Origin: Arthrobacter sp. PAMC25284
GTDB lineage: Bacteria; Actinomycetota; Actinomycetes; Actinomycetales; Micrococcaceae
Assembly: GCF_019443425.1 (NCBI RefSeq)
Contig: NZ_CP080382.1
Coordinates: forward strand, 2,976,001-3,040,000
Direction of reading: 5' to 3'
DNA length: 64,000 nt
This document shows, piece after piece, positions 17,472 to 25,979 of this stretch. Every line of letters starts with the position of its first letter. Position 1 is the stretch's first letter. The translations under genes were made by a program, and so were the position numbers. The notes beneath the pieces were generated by a model. That model was not told the origin of the DNA. It searched no databases and worked only from the letters and a program-made list of their open reading frames with translations.

Positions 17472-17521
17472 CTACCCTAAAGGGTAGTTAAAACCATCCC
17501 TAATGAGCGTTTCCCCTACCC
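17472..17521 (+). promoter_or_regulatory. C1 box upstream of the cupin gene
   Basis: The clearest copy: inverted repeat CTACCCT-AA-AGGGTAG (17472-17487), then 28 bp, then CTACCC (17516-17521) within GTTTCCCCTACCC, with ATGG 15 bp further. The spacing is the same as upstream of hps copy 1, hxlB and tkt. It lies 180 bp before the cupin start. Confidence 0.65.
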
Positions 17522-17701
17522 GCGAATGACAGGACCATGGCTGATAGGCCCATCTCTGGAGAGGGAGAAGTGGATTCCACCGCCATGAACGCATCCTTTC
17601 CAGTGACGATTGAAGGTTCAATCGCTGCTTAATCGAGCCGCGGCCATCACCACAGCCCGCCGGAAACGATGCCGGCGAGTAGCAGCAGAAGGGAAAACCA
17701 A

Positions 17702-18064
17702 ATGAGCATAACTTTTCGGCCCAGCGAGCTCTTCGAAGAGGACCTAGAAAAATCCGTACTCGGCCCCCCCTACGCCGAGGTGCTAAGCGACGAGATTGCA
17801 GTGAGAATGTCCGTTCCCTTCTCCAGCGACGACTCCCGCATCGTCTCTGGCGTCTGGGAAGCCGAACCAGGCCTCTCGCGGTGGGAATTTTTGGAGCGCG
17901 GTGAGGTGATTCACGTCCTTGCAGGCCGCATGGTGGTCACTGAGGATGACGGTAAAGCAGTCACTCTGGAGGCCGGAAGTGCCGCCGTCTTCCCAATTGG
18001 GTGGCGGGGTACTTGGGAGATTCAAGAACGGATTAGGAAGTTCTTTGTGATCTTCGCGTCCTGA
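17702..18064 (+). CDS. DUF861-type cupin protein
   Basis: A 120-residue single-domain cupin with the core VSGVWEAEPGLSRWEF, RGEVIHVLAGRMVVTEDDG and AVFPIGWRGTWEI, resembling the ureidoglycine-aminohydrolase/EutQ group. The start ATG follows AGAAGGGA. It has its own C1 box upstream and a bidirectional terminator downstream, so it is a one-gene unit co-regulated with the formaldehyde genes. The function is unknown; a small-molecule or aldehyde-binding role would be a guess. Confidence 0.8.
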   Translation: MSITFRPSELFEEDLEKSVLGPPYAEVLSDEIAVRMSVPFSSDDSRIVSGVWEAEPGLSRWEFLERGEVIHVLAGRMVVTEDDGKAVTLEAGSAAVFPIGWRGTWEIQERIRKFFVIFAS

Positions 18065-18080
18065 CCGCAGGATCTGTGCC

Positions 18081-18115
18081 AAGTCAGGCCCGGGGGGAAC
18101 CCCGGGCCCTGACTT
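18081..18115. terminator. Bidirectional terminator between cupin and Cache genes
   Basis: The arms AAGTCAGGCCCGGGG and CCCCGGGCCCTGACTT pair around GGAA with one bulged base. It lies between convergent genes. Confidence 0.75.
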
Positions 18116-18204
18116 GTGCTGGTTGTGAGTGGTGTGCCAGGCAGGAATGAGCCGGCTAAAACGATCACACTGGCCGAAGGTTACCGCCGGGCGAAAGTTT
18201 GTGG

Positions 18205-18909
18205 CTAGTCGGTGTAAATCAAGGCGAGCCCCAGATGGGGAATATCCAGAGCCATTCGTTGCTGGTCTGCAGATCCGGATTTGATTCGCTCGCCAACCAG
18301 GTACATTCCGGAGTTGCCGAGAATTACGCGGTTGCTGGCGTTGATGAGGGCGGCATTGCCTGGGATGAGGCGCAGGCTGGGCATGATGAGAGGTTCCAGA
18401 TCCTTGATACGAATGTCGCATCCCGCCACGCCAGTAAAGTTTCCATGGACGGAAAACGGTGCCGCGAACGTAAGGATGTACTCCTCGAAGCCGAGAAAGT
18501 CTACATACGGGCCCCAAAGGGTCTGCTCACCTGTGGCAGCGGCGGTCGAGAAGAACGGCAACTTCTCATAGTCGTAATATCGATGGCTACCGGGTGTCAC
18601 GTCAAAATCGAGCCGGCCGATGGCGCCGGATTCTTTGCGGGTCCACCACTCCAAAGCCCGGCTGCCCTCAACGGCTTCCGCGGCGAAGAAGGTCCCGGCA
18701 CCTACAGCAAAAGTGTTCCTCGTCAGGAACTCCCGTGGGAATTCGTCCAAGCCGGCCAGCGCAGCCCTATCGACCTTGGACTTGCCGACGAGATTTCGTT
18801 CAAGCCGCGAGGCAACGTCTCGGGAGAGCTTCTCGATCTCGGTGGAAACGCCGCTAATCCACGAAGTAAGGGCATTGGCAGCATGTACGACTTCAGTTGT
18901 GGGGTTCAT
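18205..18909 (-). CDS. Cache (PDC) sensor-domain protein without membrane anchor
   Basis: A 234-residue protein built almost only of a Cache-type ligand-binding domain: an N-terminal helix (MNPTTEVVHAANALTSWISGVSTEIEKL) and the core with WTRKESGAIGRLDFDVTPGSHRYYDYEKLPFF, LWGPYVDFLGFEEYILTFAAPF and FTGVAGCDIRIKDLEPLI. Cache domains normally sit outside the membrane in receptors; here there is neither a signal peptide nor a transmembrane segment, so it should be cytoplasmic. It overlaps the upstream GntR gene by 4 bp, suggesting it works with that regulator as a separate sensing subunit. The ligand is unknown. Confidence 0.75.
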   Translation of the reverse strand: MNPTTEVVHAANALTSWISGVSTEIEKLSRDVASRLERNLVGKSKVDRAALAGLDEFPREFLTRNTFAVGAGTFFAAEAVEGSRALEWWTRKESGAIGRLDFDVTPGSHRYYDYEKLPFFSTAAATGEQTLWGPYVDFLGFEEYILTFAAPFSVHGNFTGVAGCDIRIKDLEPLIMPSLRLIPGNAALINASNRVILGNSGMYLVGERIKSGSADQQRMALDIPHLGLALIYTD

Positions 18910-19667
18910 TGGCCATCCTGAACTGATTCGGCGTAACCGAGGGTGAGTTTCGTGTCAATCAGGTGGAAAATATTACGCCTGATGTGCTCAAGTACTAGTT
19001 TCTGGGCCCGCTCGGGTTGGTCCTGGGCCACGGCCCGGACCAATTCCAAGTGTTCAGCGGTTGCCGATTCGGGGTCAAATGCAACGCCGAGGGGGGCCCA
19101 TAACTGTTGGACTGTTTCTTCCTGAAGCCGGATTTCGGCATCGGTAAGCCTCGGTGATTGCGCGGATACTGCCAACTCGATGTGGAAGCGGCTGTCAGCA
19201 GGTGCACGCACTTCGGGGCTCGTGGCCAGGACCAGGGCTCGCGCAAGTTCCTGAAGGCGGTCGATGTCGTGTGCTTCCGCGCGCTCACATGCCAGACGGA
19301 CGGTCGCGGCGGATATCGCGGAATGCTCATCACCGATGTCGCGTATCTCCGAAATAGACGTCGAGAGAAACCAACTCCGGATGGCGTCAGTTCTGGTTGG
19401 AGGCTGATTGACGACAAAGGTTCCCCCGCTCCGGCCTCTGCGAGTCTCGACGACCCCCTGCTCGCGCAGTTCCGCCAAAGCGTCGCGAAGGGTCGCGCCG
19501 CCGACCCCGAACATATCCGAGAGTGCCGCTTCAGGGGGAAGTCGTTCACCTACTTTGAGCAGCCCGAGGGCGATGGCCTTGGAAATTCTGTCGACAATCG
19601 CATCGGCTCTCTCGATTTCTGGCAGGGACCGATATATCTGCGACTGGAATGAGGGCGGCGAGGCCAA
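18906..19667 (-). CDS. FadR-subfamily GntR transcriptional regulator
   Basis: A 253-residue regulator. The N-terminal winged helix has ALGLLKVGERLPPEAALSDMFGVGGATLRDALAELREQGVVETRRGRSGGTFV. The C-terminal FCD domain has the acidic/His pattern SRFHIELAVSAQSPRLTDAEIRLQEETVQQLW, which usually binds a metal and an organic acid. It is co-transcribed and translationally coupled with the Cache protein. Its position between the cupin and hxlB makes it a candidate regulator of the C1 genes, but FadR-type proteins usually bind short palindromes rather than the 28-bp-spaced half-sites seen here. Confidence 0.87.
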   Translation of the reverse strand: MASPPSFQSQIYRSLPEIERADAIVDRISKAIALGLLKVGERLPPEAALSDMFGVGGATLRDALAELREQGVVETRRGRSGGTFVVNQPPTRTDAIRSWFLSTSISEIRDIGDEHSAISAATVRLACERAEAHDIDRLQELARALVLATSPEVRAPADSRFHIELAVSAQSPRLTDAEIRLQEETVQQLWAPLGVAFDPESATAEHLELVRAVAQDQPERAQKLVLEHIRRNIFHLIDTKLTLGYAESVQDGQ

Positions 19668-19975
19668 AAGTCTGCGCTCCGAAAATGGGCTACGGGTCGG
19701 GTCAATACTAACTAGTCCGGGCAGTGCTTGAAGGAAGCTGGCCGGTATCTAGAGTCTATGCAAATAAATCCGTCAATACTCCGGCTCCCGGCCGGACTGG
19801 CCTCCGCCCTCCAGACAGAATCCACGGCGGGCTTCTCGGCTTCGTCGGTCTCCTGCCCGCCGGCAACCAGCCCGTCGCCATGGATGCTGCTTGCTGCGCC
19901 AATGCTGGCTGCAGCGACATCTGCTGCATCCAAACGGCAGTTCTGCCGACGATTTCCAATAACCACCAATCCTAA
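19668..19975. other. Intergenic region between GntR gene and hxlB
   Basis: Divergent promoter region. ACTAACTAGT at about 19708 is a possible GntR operator. Short overlapping frames occur on both strands but lack ribosome sites and recognisable domains. Confidence 0.4.
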
Positions 19976-20016
19976 AGTGTAGTCAGAACCGTCAGAAAAC
20001 AGTGTTACCCCCACCC
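19976..20016 (+). promoter_or_regulatory. C1 box upstream of hxlB-hxlA
   Basis: AGTGTAG (19976-19982), 28 bp, then CCACCC (20011-20016) inside GTTACCCCCACCC, with ATGGAT 15 bp downstream and the start codon 83 bp from the box. The left half of the inverted repeat is degenerate. The whole leader is homologous to that of tkt. Confidence 0.65.
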
Positions 20017-20098
20017 GGTTGCTTCGGGATCATGGATATCAACCAGAAAGCATCCATTCGCCCCAACCGGCGGATGACCGAACCGAAGGGGACAAATC

Positions 20099-20698
20099 AT
20101 GAGTTTGACAGCAAATGAGGTGCGTACCGTGTACAGCACCACAGATGACATCGTCCGCAACCTGTCCCTCGTCAGGGATGAGATCGCGGATACCGCGGCC
20201 AAAATCGACGAGCAGGAGATGGCAGGCCTGGCCGGTCACCTCAGCCAGACAGGCCGGGTGTTCGTCGCCGGAGCAGGCCGCAGCGGTCTGGTGCTGAGAA
20301 TGGCTGCCATGCGGCTGATGCACCTGGGCATGACCGTCCACGTCGCCGGTGATACCACCACTCCCGCAATCAGTTCCGGCGACCTGCTCCTGGTGGCCTC
20401 CGGATCGGGAACGACGTCGGGAGTGGTCAAGTCAGCGGAAACCGCAGCGAAGGCCGGAGCGCGCATTGCCGCGTTCACCACGAACCCGGATTCACCGCTC
20501 GCTGGACTCGCCGACGCGCTGGTGATCATTCCCGCCGCCCAGAAGACCGATCACGGCTCCAGCGTTTCCCGCCAGTACTCAGGGTCGTTGTTCGAGCAGG
20601 TACTTTTCCTCGCCACCGAGACCATCTTCCAGTCGCTGTGGGACATCACCGACGCACCGGCCGAAGACCTTTGGCTGCGGCACGCCAACCTCGAATAG
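20099..20698 (+). CDS. hxlB: 6-phospho-3-hexuloisomerase
   Basis: A 199-residue SIS-domain isomerase converting 3-hexulose 6-phosphate to fructose 6-phosphate, the second RuMP step. The SIS core shows in RVFVAGAGRSGLVLRMAAMRLMHLG and LLLVASGSGTTSGVVKSAETAAKAGA. Length is normal. The ribosome site GAAGGGGACAAATC precedes ATG. hxlA follows after 56 bp on the same strand, the usual phi-hps pair. It is the only intact isomerase gene in the window; a deleted remnant lies at 7935. Confidence 0.95.
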   Translation: MSLTANEVRTVYSTTDDIVRNLSLVRDEIADTAAKIDEQEMAGLAGHLSQTGRVFVAGAGRSGLVLRMAAMRLMHLGMTVHVAGDTTTPAISSGDLLLVASGSGTTSGVVKSAETAAKAGARIAAFTTNPDSPLAGLADALVIIPAAQKTDHGSSVSRQYSGSLFEQVLFLATETIFQSLWDITDAPAEDLWLRHANLE

Positions 20699-20754
20699 CC
20701 GAGGCCTCCACTTTTCACACCAACTGCAATTCCCTATAGAAAGAGACAAAAATC

Positions 20755-21378
20755 ATGAAACTTCAGGTTGCTATGGATGTCCTCACGGTCGAAGACGCTC
20801 TCGAACTGGCCGCCAAGGTCGCCGAGTACGTTGACATCATTGAGCTCGGCACCCCCCTGATCAAGGCTGCCGGTCTCTCGGCCGTCACCGCTGTCAAGAA
20901 CGCGCACCCGGACAAGATTGTCTTCGCTGATATGAAGACCATGGATGCCGGCGAGCTTGAAGCCGACATCGCTTTCAAGGCCGGCGCTGACCTGGTCACC
21001 GTGCTCGGCACCGCTGACGATTCCACTATCGCCGGTGCGGTCAAGGCAGCCCAGGCGCACAACAAGGGCATCGTCGTTGACCTTATCGGTGTGGCGGACA
21101 AGGTCTCCCGCGCCAAGGAAGCCCGCGCCCTGGGTGCGAAGTTCGTTGAGATGCACGCTGGCCTGGACGAGCAGGCCCAGCCCGGTTTTGACCTGAACGG
21201 GCTGCTCCGCGCCGGTGAAGAGGCCCGCGTTCCGTTCTCCGTCGCCGGCGGCGTGAAGCTCGCCACCATCAAAGCCGTCCAGCAGGCCGGCGCCGATGTC
21301 GCCGTCGCCGGCGGCGCCATCTACGGCGCAGCCGACCCGGCTCTGGCAGCCAAGGAACTCCGCGCAGCCATCAGCTAA
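20755..21378 (+). CDS. hxlA: 3-hexulose-6-phosphate synthase, copy 2
   Basis: A 207-residue HPS as in copy 1, with D59, K61 and D64 in FADMKTMDAG and residues N49 and D53 distinguishing it. It condenses formaldehyde with ribulose 5-phosphate. Ribosome site AGAAAGAGA. It forms the operon hxlB-hxlA under a C1 box and ends in the same palindromic terminator as copy 1. Because its partner isomerase is intact, this is the ancestral arrangement. Confidence 0.95.
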   Translation: MKLQVAMDVLTVEDALELAAKVAEYVDIIELGTPLIKAAGLSAVTAVKNAHPDKIVFADMKTMDAGELEADIAFKAGADLVTVLGTADDSTIAGAVKAAQAHNKGIVVDLIGVADKVSRAKEARALGAKFVEMHAGLDEQAQPGFDLNGLLRAGEEARVPFSVAGGVKLATIKAVQQAGADVAVAGGAIYGAADPALAAKELRAAIS

Positions 21379-21391
21379 CCCTCCGATTGAC

Positions 21392-21431
21392 GGTGGCGTC
21401 CCGTGCTCTTGCAAGAGCGCGGGACGCCACC
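21392..21431. terminator. Palindromic terminator after hxlA copy 2
   Basis: A 40-base palindrome with arms GGTGGCGTCCCG and CGGGACGCCACC and an inner GCTCTTGCAAGAGC. It is the counterpart of 7204-7243. Confidence 0.8.
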
Positions 21432-21666
21432 TCCGTCGCAGCCCCCTGCAACATCAGGGGCCCGAAGTCGTGGAAATTCATGACTGGGACCCGTCGGAGG
21501 GATGCCGCCGCCGGCAGTGGTTGGGCGGAAACAATAAGGCTTGATTCAAGAAACCCCGGGGAAGTCGCAGATTCCCGGACCAGCAGTTCTAAGACACACA
21601 CGACACCCCACCGATGAGGTGTTGACACATTGGGGATCCACATCTCTGGGAAGGAAGCTGTTCATC

Positions 21667-21882
21667 ATGCATAGTCAGGCCACCAAGCAGTTGGAAGTTG
21701 TCGTTACCGACCCCGGTCGGCTTTACGGGTTGCTCGACGATGCAGAAGCAGCGCTCAGGCAGATAGCGATGCCCCAACGGTCCGCCGGCATCCTGGTCAC
21801 CCGCCATGATCCCGGCCGATACACGCTCGCGCTAAGCGGCACGGTTCCCTTTGGGGAGACCCGCGAGCAGATACTCTCCTGA
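21667..21882 (+). CDS. Small protein of 71 residues upstream of zwf
   Basis: The sequence starts MHSQATKQLEVVVTDPGRLYGLLDDAEAALRQIAM and ends VPFGETREQILS. An AAGGAAG ribosome site lies 9 bp before the ATG, and zwf starts 46 bp after the stop, so it is likely the first gene of the zwf-opcA operon. It has no membrane segment or cysteine. I do not recognise a family. A longer in-frame extension to 21541 has no ribosome site. Confidence 0.55.
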   Translation: MHSQATKQLEVVVTDPGRLYGLLDDAEAALRQIAMPQRSAGILVTRHDPGRYTLALSGTVPFGETREQILS

Positions 21883-21928
21883 CCGCCAATCGACGACCGC
21901 ACTGCCTGCCGAAAGTTAGAAGGCAAGA

Positions 21929-23485
21929 ATGTCTGTTATTCACGCTGAACCGAAAGTCAGATCCGGGCGTAATCCGTTGCGGGATCCGCGGGATCGTCGT
22001 CTGAATCGTATTGCCGGGCCGTCCTCGCTTGTCCTTTTTGGGGTGACGGGTGATCTTGCCCGGAAGAAGCTGATGCCGGCGGTTTATGACCTTTCGAACC
22101 GGGGGTTGTTGCCGCCGAGTTTTGCGCTGGTCGGGTTTGCCCGGCGGGAGTGGGATAACGAGGATTTCGCCGCTGAGGTGAAGGAATCGGTGAAGGCCTA
22201 CGCCCGGACCCCGTTTGATGAGGCGGTCTGGGAGCAGCTCTCGGAGGGTATCCGTTTTGTGCAGGGCGAGTTCGACGATGACGACGCGTTTAAGCGGCTT
22301 TCGGAGACGATCGATGAGCTCGATGAGCAGCGCGGGACGCGCGGGAACCACGCGTTTTATTTGTCCGTCCCGCCCAAGGCCTTTGAACTGGTCTGCCGTC
22401 AGCTTTCCAGGCACGGCCTGGCCCAGGCCGAGGGTGATAAGTGGCGGCGGGTGGTGATTGAGAAGCCGTTCGGGCATGACCTGGCCTCGGCCCGGCAGCT
22501 GAATGGGATTGTTGAGTCGGTGTTCCCGCCGGATGCGGTGTTCCGGATCGACCATTATCTGGGTAAGGAGACGGTCCAGAATATTTTGGCGCTGCGCTTC
22601 GCGAACCAGCTTTTCGAACCGCTGTGGAACGCGAATTACGTCGACCATGTTCAGATCACGATGGCCGAGGACATTGGTACCGGCGGCCGGGCGGGCTATT
22701 ACGACGGGGTGGGCGCGGCCCGGGATGTCATCCAGAACCACCTGCTCCAGCTCCTGGCGCTGACCGCGATGGAGGAGCCCATCTCCTTTAACGCCGATGA
22801 TCTGCGGGCGGAGAAGGAAAAGGTCCTGGCCGCGGTCCGGCTTCCGGAGGACCTCTCGACCCACTCCGCGCGGGGGCAGTTCACCGGCGGCTGGCAGGGT
22901 GGGGAAAAGGTGGTCGGGTACCTGGATGAGGACGGGATCCCGGCTGATTCCCGGACCGAGACGTTCGCCGCGATCCGGGTCGATATCAATACCCGGCGCT
23001 GGTCCGGGGTGCCGTTTTACCTGCGGGCCGGCAAACGGCTGGGCCGGCGCGTGACGGAGATCGCCGTGGTGTTCAAACGCGCCCCGAACCTGCTCTTCAC
23101 CGACCACGGCGAGGATGACTTCGGCCAGAACGCCGTCGTGATCCGGGTCCAGCCCGATGAGGGCGCGACGATCCGGTTCGGGTCCAAGGTCCCTGGCACG
23201 CAGATGGAAGTCCGTGATGTGACGATGGACTTCGGCTACGGGCATTCCTTTACCGAATCCAGCCCCGAAGCGTATGAGCGGCTGATCCTCGATGTGCTCC
23301 TGGGCGAGCCGCCGCTGTTTCCCCGGCACGCCGAAGTCGAGCTGTCCTGGAAGATCCTGGACCCGTTCGAGGACTACTGGGCGTCCTTGAACGAACAGCC
23401 CGAACCCTACGCGCCCGGCAGCTGGGGTCCTGCCTCCGCCGATGAACTCCTTGCCCGTGACGGACGAACCTGGAGAAGGCCATGA
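21929..23485 (+). CDS. zwf: Glucose-6-phosphate 1-dehydrogenase
   Basis: A 518-residue enzyme oxidising glucose 6-phosphate to 6-phosphogluconolactone with NAD(P)+. The nucleotide motif is LVLFGVTGDLARKKLMPA (about residues 33-50) and the active-site signature is RIDHYLGKETVQNI (about 206-219). Length is normal. The stop overlaps the start of opcA by 4 bp. In RuMP methylotrophs this enzyme starts the cyclic oxidation of formaldehyde to CO2. gnd is not in the window. Confidence 0.96.
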   Translation: MSVIHAEPKVRSGRNPLRDPRDRRLNRIAGPSSLVLFGVTGDLARKKLMPAVYDLSNRGLLPPSFALVGFARREWDNEDFAAEVKESVKAYARTPFDEAVWEQLSEGIRFVQGEFDDDDAFKRLSETIDELDEQRGTRGNHAFYLSVPPKAFELVCRQLSRHGLAQAEGDKWRRVVIEKPFGHDLASARQLNGIVESVFPPDAVFRIDHYLGKETVQNILALRFANQLFEPLWNANYVDHVQITMAEDIGTGGRAGYYDGVGAARDVIQNHLLQLLALTAMEEPISFNADDLRAEKEKVLAAVRLPEDLSTHSARGQFTGGWQGGEKVVGYLDEDGIPADSRTETFAAIRVDINTRRWSGVPFYLRAGKRLGRRVTEIAVVFKRAPNLLFTDHGEDDFGQNAVVIRVQPDEGATIRFGSKVPGTQMEVRDVTMDFGYGHSFTESSPEAYERLILDVLLGEPPLFPRHAEVELSWKILDPFEDYWASLNEQPEPYAPGSWGPASADELLARDGRTWRRP

Positions 23486-24474
23486 TCGTAGATCTTCCCG
23501 ATACAACCACCTCGAAGATTTCCAAGAAAATCATGTCCCTGCGCGAGCAAGGCGGCGTGATTGCCCTGGGCCGGGTGCTGACCCTGGTGGTCATCACCCG
23601 GTCCGGGTTCGAAGAGGACGCCATCGAGGCCGCGAACGAAGCCAGCCGCGAACACCCGTGCCGGATCATTGTCCTGGCCGACGCCGGGGCGGAGGCCCCG
23701 ACCCGGCTCGATGCCCAGATCCGGGTCGGCGGGGACGCCGGCGCCTCCGAAGTGATCGTGCTCCGCGGCTCCGGTGAACTCGCGGGGGAAAGCGAATCCC
23801 TGGTCGCGGCCCTGCTGCTGCCGGACGCCCCGATTGTCGCCTGGTGGCCGCACGATGCCCCGAACAACGCCTACCAGTCCTCCATCGGCCGGATCGCGCA
23901 CCGACGGATCACCGACTCCGGCAGCGAGGCGGAACCGCTGGCCGCGCTGGAGAACATCCGCCGCACCTACAAAGCCGGCGACACGGACCTCGCCTGGACC
24001 CGGCTGACGAACTGGCGGATCCAGCTCGCCGCCGTCCTGGACCAGGCCGACGACTCCCCCGTGACCGCCGTCGAAGTCGAAGGCGCCTCCGACTCTCCCA
24101 GCACCGCGCTCCTCGCGGCCTGGCTCACCCTGGCCCTGGACGTCCCCGTCACGATCGTCGCGGACCCCGCCGGGACCGGGATCCGCCGGGTCCGCCTGCG
24201 CCGGCGCAGCGGCGACATCCAACTGCTCCGCCCGGGCCAGACCGTCGCGGAACTCACCCAGCCCGGACAACCCGCCCAGCGGATCTCCCTGCCACGCCGC
24301 AGCCTCAAAGCCTGCCTCGCCGAAGAACTCCGCCGCCTCGACCCCGACGAAGTATTCGGCGAAACGGTTCGTAGTCTTGATATTTCCAAGATGCACCAGG
24401 AAGGCCGCATGATGTTGACAGGCAGTGCGGAGCCAGAACGCAACCGGGACCGGCTGTCACTGATCGCTGTCTGA
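23482..24474 (+). CDS. opcA: Glucose-6-phosphate dehydrogenase assembly protein OpcA
   Basis: A 330-residue protein starting MIVDLPDTTTSKISKKIMSLREQ, with the conserved PDAPIVAWWPHDAPN segment. OpcA aids assembly and activity of G6PDH in cyanobacteria and actinobacteria. Its ATG overlaps the zwf stop (ATGA), as usual in this phylum. No clear terminator is seen before the convergent LuxR gene. Confidence 0.92.
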   Translation: MIVDLPDTTTSKISKKIMSLREQGGVIALGRVLTLVVITRSGFEEDAIEAANEASREHPCRIIVLADAGAEAPTRLDAQIRVGGDAGASEVIVLRGSGELAGESESLVAALLLPDAPIVAWWPHDAPNNAYQSSIGRIAHRRITDSGSEAEPLAALENIRRTYKAGDTDLAWTRLTNWRIQLAAVLDQADDSPVTAVEVEGASDSPSTALLAAWLTLALDVPVTIVADPAGTGIRRVRLRRRSGDIQLLRPGQTVAELTQPGQPAQRISLPRRSLKACLAEELRRLDPDEVFGETVRSLDISKMHQEGRMMLTGSAEPERNRDRLSLIAV

Positions 24475-24629
24475 TGTGACCGCAACGCACTAACGGTTCC
24501 GTTCCGAGCGATACCTCGAGGGGCTCCACCCGACTACGGCAACCTGTCCGCGATTCGTCCGCCGTCCCCAGGTGCCGTCGCGCCTGGACGGAGCACAGAT
24601 CGTCCCGGTGCTGCCGGGTCCTTAAACTG

Positions 24630-25937
24630 TCACCGGAGTCCGTGACTGTGGGCCAGGGCGATGGCCTCTGTGCGGGATCCGACGTCGAGCTTCCTGAACA
24701 GGTTCCGCACGTGGAACTTGACCGTATTCTCGCTGATGCCCAGCGTTACGGCGATAGTGCGGTTGCGTTCTCCAGCGGCCAGGCGCTGAAGCACTTCGAG
24801 TTCCCGGGCTGCAAGGTTCCATCCGGCGACATCCCCGGCCGGGCGCGACGGCGGATCCAAGGGGAGTGTGACGAAGACGTCTGCGCCCCAGCCTGGCATG
24901 ACGTCGACCCGCAGGCGTCCGGTGAGCGCCTGGACCCGGCGGTCCAGGCGGCCGATGCTCGGCGCGTCGGCGGAGAGTTCACCGCCGCCGTCGTCGCGTA
25001 CGTTGATCAGCAGGTTTTCGCCGTCGCAGTCCCACTGCGTCCGGATTCTGCTGACTTTGGGCTGTTCCATCATGGCCAGCACAAGTCCGCGGACAATAGC
25101 CCGTGCTGCGTGGGCAACTTCGCCGGGGAGGGCCCTGCCATTGAGCGGCGGTTCGATGAACTCGACATCAATGCCGCTGAAGCGCGTGAGCGGTCGCAGG
25201 TCCTCCCGCAGGCGTTCGAAAGACGTGGCGACGGGCTCTTCCACCAAGTCGGTAGTGCGGTCGCTGAGGGTGCGGAGCCCCACCAGGGCCTTGGCGGTGA
25301 GGTCAGTGACGGCTGAGCGGGCCGCTGCATCGTCCAAGGAGGATGAGCGCAGGGCTGCCAGGAGGGTCTCGAGGGTCGTGGAGTGCAGATCGGTCAGTTC
25401 CGCCGTCACGCGGATCCGTTCAGCTGACGCTGCCCGCGATTCCAGCAGGTACGACGGCGGCGCGTCGGCGACTTTCTCCTGGATGCGCCGGGCAACAATG
25501 CTCCACAGATACGTCACCCAGTCCAGCCCGGTGTTGTTCTCTGCATCGGCCGGGCGAGGATCCGTGAGGACGAGGAGGGCCCGGCTGGAGGCGTGTTTCA
25601 GTGCGAGTACGGAGCGGGTCCGGCCGGCGAGCTCGGCTTCCCCGTACCAGGGTGAATCATCCGAAAGGGTGGCGCGAAGCGTGTCCAGCTCGGCGATGGA
25701 AACCCGCGAAATAATTTCCTCAGCGCCCGCCTTCTTCTGCGGCCGCCCGGTGCAGTCTTCGGTGAAGATGACCAGCGCGCTGCTTGCCTGATAGGGGAGC
25801 GTTGCCTGACGTAACCGCTCTGCTATCTGGGTCAGGGGAGCATCTGCCAATGCTGCCACGCTCTGCAACAGCGGCCACGGCAGGTCTGGAAGTGGCACGG
25901 TGGATTCTTTCAGTGGCTGGTTGGTAGCTGTGCTCAT
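24630..25937 (-). CDS. LuxR-type regulator with sensor-kinase-like N-terminal region
   Basis: A 435-residue protein. Residues 1-150 look GAF-like (TRSVLALKHASSRALLVLTDPR). Then comes a helical segment AERIRVTAELTDLHSTTLETLLAAL, similar to a dimerisation helix but with no obvious phospho-His. Next is a HATPase-like module (LLINVRDDGGGEL) and at the C-terminus a LuxR helix-turn-helix (LAARELEVLQRLAAGERNRTIAVTLGISENTVKFHVRNLFRKLDV). A histidine-kinase core fused directly to a DNA-binding domain suggests a one-protein switch. It is divergent from tkt with its start 42 bp from the C1 box, so it is a good candidate to control the C1 genes. Confidence 0.8.
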   Translation of the reverse strand: MSTATNQPLKESTVPLPDLPWPLLQSVAALADAPLTQIAERLRQATLPYQASSALVIFTEDCTGRPQKKAGAEEIISRVSIAELDTLRATLSDDSPWYGEAELAGRTRSVLALKHASSRALLVLTDPRPADAENNTGLDWVTYLWSIVARRIQEKVADAPPSYLLESRAASAERIRVTAELTDLHSTTLETLLAALRSSSLDDAAARSAVTDLTAKALVGLRTLSDRTTDLVEEPVATSFERLREDLRPLTRFSGIDVEFIEPPLNGRALPGEVAHAARAIVRGLVLAMMEQPKVSRIRTQWDCDGENLLINVRDDGGGELSADAPSIGRLDRRVQALTGRLRVDVMPGWGADVFVTLPLDPPSRPAGDVAGWNLAARELEVLQRLAAGERNRTIAVTLGISENTVKFHVRNLFRKLDVGSRTEAIALAHSHGLR

Positions 25938-25979
25938 CCGGATAGTCTACCGAGTACTGAAACGCCTGACCAGTCATAA

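Noticed and set aside
19712..20014. 100-residue frame on the minus strand upstream of hxlB
   Set aside because: It covers the C1 box and promoter region and has no recognisable domain; overlapping frames on the other strand are equally open.
21797..23506. Long antisense frame over zwf, and similar long frames over tkt (26683-28164) and the amino sugar genes
   Set aside because: Shadows of zwf, tkt and other conserved genes; no ribosome site or domain support.
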